Source of the DNA: Gammaproteobacteria bacterium
Lineage (GTDB): Bacteria; Pseudomonadota; Gammaproteobacteria; Francisellales; CACEW01
Direction: 5' to 3'
Length of the DNA: 9,020 bases
Assembly (NCBI GenBank): GCA_028282045.1
Contig: JANQIS010000010.1
Location: 1-9,020 of the forward strand
Shown here: positions 5,503 to 9,020 of the stretch, in pieces
Numbering within the stretch: position 1 is the first letter of the stretch
Layout of the letters: each line of letters begins with the position of its first letter
The notes under the pieces: generated by a model
Databases searched by the model: none
What the model saw: only the letters and a program-made list of their open reading frames with translations
What the model was told of the DNA's origin: nothing
Program-made: the position numbers and the translations under genes

Positions 5503-5577
5503 GGCGGCAGACTGCACAGGATTAGACCTACCGCTACCGGGAGCGGCGCGCTTGAGAGCGCTCCTATACAGCCCACC
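5503..5577 (-). ncRNA. C4-type phage antisense RNA (P1 C4 / P4 CI class)
   Basis: About 75 nt, near the 69-77 nt of P4 CI and P1 C4. On the minus strand: outer stem GGTGG...CTG pairing with CAG...CCGCC (one G-U pair); hairpin 1, GCGCT-CUCA-AGCGC (5561-5548); hairpin 2, CCGCT-CCCGGT-AGCGG (5546-5531); then a single-stranded junction carrying GGTCTAATCCTG (5528-5517) before the outer stem closes. The outer stem plus two hairpins plus an antisense junction is the C4 architecture. The antisense segment is an exact complement of the upstream target at 5652-5641 and matches seven bases downstream at 5496-5490. Such RNAs are processed from the leader and block expression of the following inhibitor/antirepressor genes, giving immunity. 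Assignment was made by eye, not by a covariance model. Confidence 0.85.
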
Positions 5578-5594
5578 ATAGAAAAAATGGGCAT

Positions 5595-5629
5595 AAAAAA
5601 AGCGCTTATCAAACGGCGCTTTAGCGCCG
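5595..5629 (-). terminator. Attenuator-like hairpin with U7 in the immunity leader
   Basis: On the minus strand CGGCGCT-AA-AGCGCCG (5629-5614) forms a GC-rich hairpin. A competing stem pairs GCGCT (5627-5623) with AGCGC (5606-5602), directly followed by seven T (5601-5595), the form of an intrinsic terminator. The two folds exclude each other. Lying between the upstream target and the C4-type RNA, it could be the switch point for premature termination; this last step is inference. Confidence 0.45.
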
Positions 5630-5640
5630 GCGTTTGCAGG

Positions 5641-5652
5641 GGTCTAATCCTG
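5641..5652 (-). promoter_or_regulatory. seqA-like upstream target of the C4-type RNA
   Basis: Minus-strand CAGGATTAGACC, 12 bases, the exact reverse complement of the antisense segment in the C4-type RNA (5528-5517). It lies in the same leader about 64 bases before the RNA core, as seqA does relative to CI in phage P4. The in-frame TAG that opens the long frame through the RNA is inside it. Confidence 0.7.
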
Positions 5653-5653
5653 A

Positions 5654-5671
5654 CACTGGATTTTGCCAGTG
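5654..5671 (-). other. Leader hairpin at the predicted 5' end of the immunity transcript
   Basis: CACTGG, a six-base loop, then CCAGTG (minus strand, 5671-5654): a perfect 6-bp stem immediately before the seqA-like target and within about 20 bases of the predicted transcription start. It could protect the 5' end or position the target. No U-run follows, so it is not a terminator. Confidence 0.5.
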
Positions 5672-5680
5672 CATTATCAG

Positions 5681-5708
5681 TGTAAACGCTATTTTATCTT
5701 TTTGTCAA
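5681..5708 (-). promoter_or_regulatory. Candidate sigma70 promoter of the immunity leader
   Basis: Perfect -35 TTGACA (5708-5703), overlapping the stop codon of the VRR-NUC gene, then 16 bases to TTTACA (5686-5681). A GATAAT (5678-5673) slightly downstream is a better -10 by sequence but its spacing to the TTGACA is too long (24 bases). Transcription from here would produce leader, C4-type RNA, the 67-aa gene, the rha-like gene and probably the helicase. Confidence 0.55.
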
Positions 5709-5998
5709 CTATCGATCTGATCGATTAACTCCTTGCCAGCTTCAATGTTGTCGATGACATGAACGCTGAAACTATGTTGTTGTAATAGGTTGATGTGGTA
5801 TTGCTGCAATTTGGTTGCTTTCTTGTTGGTAGCTTTAAACTCAACAATGACCACCTTGCCAGCTTTAAAGAACAATCTGTCAGGTACACCCCTGTTGTTG
5901 GGCGATACCCACTTGTAATTAAGCCAGCCTTTAGACTTGGCATACTCACAAACTTTCTTCTCAATATTGGATTCTCTTACTTTCTGTAGCGCTGGCAT
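5705..5998 (-). CDS. VRR-NUC domain nuclease
   Basis: 97 aa, the stand-alone phage form of the VRR-NUC (PD-(D/E)XK superfamily) nuclease. The line-up is clear: ESNIEKKVCEYAKSKGWLNY (helix with the first acidic residue), SPNNRGVPDRLFF (catalytic Asp of PD), then KVVIVEFKATNKKATKLQQ with the E-x-K pair, and Q-x-x-H-I-N-x-L after it. These enzymes act on branched or flapped DNA during replication and repair and are commonly encoded beside phage SNF2 helicases and polymerases. GGAGGTGAT seven bases or less before the ATG makes 5998 the start, which overlaps the polymerase end by 22 bases. The next gene in transcription order is separated from it by the immunity leader. Confidence 0.9.
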   Translation of the reverse strand: MPALQKVRESNIEKKVCEYAKSKGWLNYKWVSPNNRGVPDRLFFKAGKVVIVEFKATNKKATKLQQYHINLLQQHSFSVHVIDNIEAGKELIDQIDS

Positions 5999-7866
5999 TG
6001 CATCACCTCCGCATCAATGGGCAATCCATCTGCCCAGGTTGGTAACTCACACATCAGAGATTTAAAGTGGTCAACTGAGCCGAAGGTTTGAGGCGCTTCA
6101 CTGACAATTTCATCATGCACCGACATGATGATGGGGTAGCCTGTACTTTCTATCCTGAGCATTGCCTCAACCAGTAAGTCCCTGGCAATTGCTTGGGTCA
6201 GATTTTCCACCAATTTTCCGGCGTATGTGGTCTGTTTCTCCCATTTGCCAGTCATGGAATTGCGACCCCAAAAGCCAACACAAGGTGATCCGTAACGGTT
6301 CTCTTCAATGTGTGGTCTGAAGTAAGCGATCAGCCGGCCAGATGGGAGTTTGCAAAAGAGAAACTGACCTATTACCCTAAAAGCGATCTTGCTGTTAACT
6401 TTGAAGGTCTCACCTCGGTACTCCACAGCATCGATGGCAGCTTGGTTACAGTCATACCAAAGTTGAACTATGTTGTTATTGGCGTCGCGCCATTCGTTTT
6501 TAACCCTTTCTGCTCGATGCTCCTCAATGTCAACGCCATAAATGTTGGACATGTTTTGAAAGGCAACTTTTCCTCCCTGAAAACCCAATGCGAGCACCGC
6601 AACCTTGCCAATAAAGCGCATTTCTTTATCAACGTTCTCAACTTTACATCGGTAAATCTTGGCAGCGGTATGCTCATAGATTTTGCCGTGAGTATTGAAC
6701 ACCTCCAATACATCTTGTTGATCGGCTACCCAGGCCAGCACTCTTGCTTCAATTGATGCAAAGTCGGCAATGATCAGTCGCTTACCTGGTGTGGCCTTAA
6801 CCATCCCACGAATACATGAGCCTAATGCGTTCATGCATGGGCCGTACTTCTCACTGATAAGTAAGTTATCTTGATGCTTAAAATCTTCGATACACTCATC
6901 AGTGGATTCAATACTTGGCCTTGGTAAGTTCTGAAAGTTAATGCCGGTACTGGATAATCGACCGGTGGATGCACCATGGTATACAAACATGCCATGCAAG
7001 CGATCATCCTGTGCTGCCATGTTGCTGATAGCCTCATACTTTTTGATTGGCGTTTTGGCAATTTGTATTTTCAACTCAATGGCTTCTTTCACGCTTGAGC
7101 TAATTGGCTCATCAAGTAACTTTCGTAAACTCTCAGCTTGAACATTGTCAACCTCAATACCCATATCGTGTAACCAGCTTAAGAACTGCTGTTGTGATCT
7201 GGGGTTGGCAAGCCCTGTAATGCCTACCAACTCATCAAATAATCGTTGAGATTCCTGTTGGTAGATGCTAATGGCGTGATTCACACTTGACTTATCAACA
7301 GGTATTCCACGGATGTTGATAGTTTGGTCAAGCTCCCAAATTGCTCGCTCATTATCGTTAATCTTGAAAAGTTTATCTTTGAGTGCTCGTTCAGTAACAA
7401 CGTCTTGCTTACAGTATTCATAAAGCTCTAAGAGCAAGTCTTTATCAGTGATTCGCTTGCCACGGTATGGCTTACATAATCTTTGGATGAGGTAAGTGCC
7501 TCGTTTATCTTTCTGCTCATCTAACCCCAGGACTCTGGCACACTCACCTAATGATCGTGGTAGTGAGAGCGCCATAGCATGTGCTTGTGTATTGTCCCAC
7601 TGTTTGATTGGCACATTCGGCCACTTCAAGCATTGATGCCAGATGGCGTATTCAAAAAATGAGTTCCAAGCGTGTAATGTTATGTTCTCTGAGTTGGTGA
7701 CAAATTCAGGCAATGGGTCATCTGGCAGCCATAATTGAGGCTTGCCATCATCAATAGCATATGACATACACAACACTTCAGTCGTTGGATGCTCAGCATA
7801 AACCCAAGCGCCTACACTCTTGATTGGGGCTTGTGAGTAGGTCTCAAAATCTAGTGATATGTACAT
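5977..7866 (-). CDS. Family A (Pol I-like) phage DNA polymerase with 3'-5' exonuclease domain
   Basis: 629 aa, full length for this phage type. N-terminal DnaQ-like exonuclease: LDFET (residues 5-9, Exo I), HAWNSFFEYAIW (65-76, Exo II region) and YCKQD (151-155, Exo III). Polymerase domain: TGRLSS (301-306), motif A LIIADFASIEARVLAW (364-379, Asp368), motif B RFIGKVAVLALGFQGG (417-432, Arg417, Lys421, Gly428) and motif C VHDEIVS (583-589, Asp585). All catalytic residues are in place, so it should be an active replicative polymerase for phage DNA. The ATG at 7866 has GAAGGAG seven bases upstream. A 28-bp palindrome lies in the gap before it. No 5'-nuclease domain is present, as usual in such phages. 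Confidence 0.96.
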   Translation of the reverse strand: MYISLDFETYSQAPIKSVGAWVYAEHPTTEVLCMSYAIDDGKPQLWLPDDPLPEFVTNSENITLHAWNSFFEYAIWHQCLKWPNVPIKQWDNTQAHAMALSLPRSLGECARVLGLDEQKDKRGTYLIQRLCKPYRGKRITDKDLLLELYEYCKQDVVTERALKDKLFKINDNERAIWELDQTINIRGIPVDKSSVNHAISIYQQESQRLFDELVGITGLANPRSQQQFLSWLHDMGIEVDNVQAESLRKLLDEPISSSVKEAIELKIQIAKTPIKKYEAISNMAAQDDRLHGMFVYHGASTGRLSSTGINFQNLPRPSIESTDECIEDFKHQDNLLISEKYGPCMNALGSCIRGMVKATPGKRLIIADFASIEARVLAWVADQQDVLEVFNTHGKIYEHTAAKIYRCKVENVDKEMRFIGKVAVLALGFQGGKVAFQNMSNIYGVDIEEHRAERVKNEWRDANNNIVQLWYDCNQAAIDAVEYRGETFKVNSKIAFRVIGQFLFCKLPSGRLIAYFRPHIEENRYGSPCVGFWGRNSMTGKWEKQTTYAGKLVENLTQAIARDLLVEAMLRIESTGYPIIMSVHDEIVSEAPQTFGSVDHFKSLMCELPTWADGLPIDAEVMQCQRYRK

Positions 7867-7878
7867 GTGATGACTCCT

Positions 7879-7898
7879 TCATCAGTTACATTTGATGA
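7879..7898. repeat. Short dyad repeat before the polymerase (copy at 9001-9019)
   Basis: TCATCA, eight bases, TGATGA: a small inverted repeat ending 12 bases before the polymerase ATG. A closely similar 19-base version (TCATTA, seven bases, TAATGA, same AGTTACATT centre) is at 9001-9019 inside the KilA-N gene. Function unknown. Confidence 0.35.
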
Positions 7899-7912
7899 GT
7901 TGATACGGTATT

Positions 7913-7940
7913 GAGGTGTATCCAGATCTGGATGCACCTC
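7913..7940. promoter_or_regulatory. 28-bp near-perfect palindrome upstream of the polymerase gene
   Basis: GAGGTGTATCCAGA at 7913-7926 and TCTGGATGCACCTC at 7927-7940 are reverse complements except for one pair (7919/7934), which would be a G-U or A-C type pair in RNA. It sits in the 97-base gap between the 73-aa gene and the polymerase, 47 bases from the polymerase start. There is no U-run beside it, so an operator or RNA-stability hairpin is more likely than a terminator. Confidence 0.55.
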
Positions 7941-7963
7941 TTGACCGGCTCAGTGTTGATTAC

Positions 7964-8185
7964 TTATCGGTCTTCCAAGACTTTATCCAAAATATCAATA
8001 GGAAATAGCGCAAGCGCTACATATGAGGTATCGCCCACTTCATATGCAGCATGGAAACGCTCTTGCTTTTCGCATTCTTCTTCTGCCAATTTCTCTATGT
8101 GCGATTGCAAGCCCCGTGACAAATCGTATCCTTTCGAAATGCAGTGTGCTTCTACGGTTCTGTAAGTATTTTCACGAATATTCAT
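7964..8185 (-). CDS. Hypothetical phage protein, 73 aa
   Basis: Not recognised. MNIRENTYRTVEAHCISKGY, then a highly charged helical stretch HIEKLAEEECEKQERFHAAY, ending ALALFPIDILDKVLEDR. It is acidic, soluble and probably all-helical; no signal peptide or metal motif (two cysteines only, widely spaced). AAGGAA seven bases before the ATG supports the start at 8185. It lies 28 bases after the KilA-N gene and 97 before the polymerase, all on one strand, so it probably belongs to the same early transcript. Confidence 0.7.
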   Translation of the reverse strand: MNIRENTYRTVEAHCISKGYDLSRGLQSHIEKLAEEECEKQERFHAAYEVGDTSYVALALFPIDILDKVLEDR

Positions 8186-8213
8186 AAGTTTTTTCCTTTT
8201 GGTTGATTGTTGA

Positions 8214-9020
8214 TTAAACGTGTTGGGGGTTTTCTTTTAGAAAGACTTTGACTAATGGTGTGACGCTCTCAAACCATTTCATTTGCGTTACTGGAGTGCC
8301 GTCACCATGTTTTTTACCAGTGTCTAGGTAAACACAGTGGCGTTCACCAGATTTAGTTGCTTTCCAGCCTTTACCAACTTTTGTTTGTAAACCCAGCGTT
8401 TCCAGCATTTTATTAACGCCAATAGCCGAAATATTGGGCTTTAACTCTTTACCAATCTCAGTTGGTGTCATCTGAATATTTTGCACAGGCGCTATCAGCG
8501 CCACACCAGACTCCTTGACCAAATCTACGCCAGTGGCTTTATATGCCGCTTGGCTAGATGCTATAGCTATTTGGTTCTTGTCATCTAGAAATGTCTTCAA
8601 AACACTCTGATAAGCTTTAAATGCCTTGGCGGTTGCCGCTAATTTTTTTGCCTGCATTTCTTCAAAGGATAAATGCTTAGGTCTTTTAATCTGACCCTGC
8701 GCCACCTCGTCAAAAGTGCGAATCACTTTCAAGTGAAACGCTGGACTAATCCACATTGCGTAGGCATAAACCAATTCTTTGCAGACGTAGGTTCCCCTCT
8801 TTGCGCCTCCGTTGATTACTTTCAAAGTACTCTGCATATTTGCAGAGTGAATTGCTCCATTTGAAGCGAGTTGCATATCTGCACCTCGGTCAATTTCCGT
8901 GCAAAGTTCTTTGGTTTGGTCAGTCCTTAAAAAGAAGGCTGGTTGATGTTTTGTATCTCCACCCGATGCTTTGTGCAGGTCATTCAGTGAGTAAAGACCA
9001 TCATTAGTTACATTAATGAT
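8214..9020 (-). CDS. KilA-N domain protein, start beyond window edge
   Basis: The frame is open to the right edge, giving 268 visible residues without the true start. It opens [20 protein letters not shown], then [20 protein letters not shown] and [20 protein letters not shown]...IRTFDEV, the complete KilA-N fold found in phage antirepressors and other large-DNA-virus proteins that bind DNA. A charged linker (~120-165) leads to a C-terminal region with [20 protein letters not shown] and [20 protein letters not shown], resembling the winged-helix-like tails of phage antirepressors. An internal ATG at 8876 would lose half of the KilA-N domain, so it is not the start. Role in this phage is inferred: regulator of early gene expression. 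Confidence 0.88.
   Translation of the reverse strand: MINVTNDGLYSLNDLHKASGGDTKHQPAFFLRTDQTKELCTEIDRGADMQLASNGAIHSANMQSTLKVINGGAKRGTYVCKELVYAYAMWISPAFHLKVIRTFDEVAQGQIKRPKHLSFEEMQAKKLAATAKAFKAYQSVLKTFLDDKNQIAIASSQAAYKATGVDLVKESGVALIAPVQNIQMTPTEIGKELKPNISAIGVNKMLETLGLQTKVGKGWKATKSGERHCVYLDTGKKHGDGTPVTQMKWFESVTPLVKVFLKENPQHV
8829..8848. repeat. 8-bp inverted repeat inside the KilA-N gene
   Basis: ACTCTGCA (8829-8836), four bases, TGCAGAGT (8841-8848), a perfect 8-bp-arm dyad in coding sequence. Possibly a binding site or chance. Confidence 0.35.

Larger units (their letters stand above)
1172..9020. mobile_element. Prophage, integrase-proximal part (continues beyond window)
   Basis: Contiguous phage-type genes: integrase, AlpA-like regulator, small membrane proteins, SNF2-like helicase, Rha-type regulator, C4-type antisense RNA, VRR-NUC, family A polymerase and KilA-N protein. 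All except the integrase run in one direction toward the host junction. No structural, packaging or lysis genes are visible, so whether this is a whole phage or a defective remnant cannot be decided here. The left limit is set at the integrase start because the exact attachment site was not found. Confidence 0.9.

Noticed and set aside
5476..5592. 33-codon ORF inside the C4-type RNA on the minus strand (MPIFSMVGCIGALSSAPLPV...)
   Set aside because: It resembles peptides annotated as Ash-like in prophages, but it has no ribosome binding site and its bases are explained by the conserved RNA structure.
5725..5964. Second minus-strand frame of 79 codons in the VRR-NUC gene
   Set aside because: A shadow frame of VRR-NUC, which has clear catalytic motifs and a strong ribosome site.
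6310..6756. 148-codon plus-strand ORF
   Set aside because: Lies wholly antisense to the polymerase gene, which has all family motifs; no ribosome site or recognisable protein features.
1..9020. CRISPR array, tRNA or rRNA genes
   Set aside because: No regularly spaced direct repeats and no tRNA-like cloverleaf or rRNA sequence were seen.

Overview
The left edge carries part of the conserved bacterial operon yceD-rpmF-plsX (minus strand): a DUF177/YceD protein, ribosomal protein L32 of the cysteine-free type, and the first ~54 codons of phosphate acyltransferase PlsX. Protein similarity by eye and gene order point to a moderately AT-rich gammaproteobacterium; the genus cannot be read from this window. 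Everything from about 1.0-1.2 kb to the right edge is phage DNA, the integrase-side end of a prophage inserted just upstream of the yceD promoter.

Layout of the prophage. A tyrosine integrase (plus strand, 1172-2147) is split by a one-base insertion. All other phage genes are on the minus strand and read toward it, so in transcription order (right to left) they are: a KilA-N domain protein (runs off the window), a 73-aa unknown, a family A DNA polymerase with a 3'-5' exonuclease domain, a VRR-NUC nuclease, a structured leader with a C4-type antisense RNA, a 67-aa unknown, a Rha-type regulator/antirepressor-like protein, a SNF2-like DEAD/DEAH helicase interrupted by an in-frame amber codon, a zinc-ribbon protein with a DUF551-like tail, three tiny membrane proteins (58, 31 and 28 aa, the last two about 30 residues each), and an AlpA-like excisionase/regulator whose stop codon overlaps that of the integrase.

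Main point of interest. Bases ~5490-5708 look like a phage immunity leader of the P1 C4 / P4 CI kind: a sigma70-like promoter, a 12-nt target (seqA-like), a GC-rich attenuator-like hairpin with a U7 run, a ~75-nt RNA with one outer stem and two hairpins whose single-stranded segment is exactly complementary to the upstream 12-nt target, and a 7-nt second target downstream. The genes that follow (small ORF, then Rha-type antirepressor-like gene) reproduce the c4-icd-ant order of phage P1. This cassette sits between the VRR-NUC and helicase genes, which are usually part of one replication module. A second regulatory layer is suggested by two related palindromes, one 37 bp upstream of the rha-like gene and a perfect 30-bp copy inside it.

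The integrase frameshift and the helicase amber codon suggest a decaying prophage, unless one or both are sequencing errors. The replication polymerase, nuclease and regulators appear intact.
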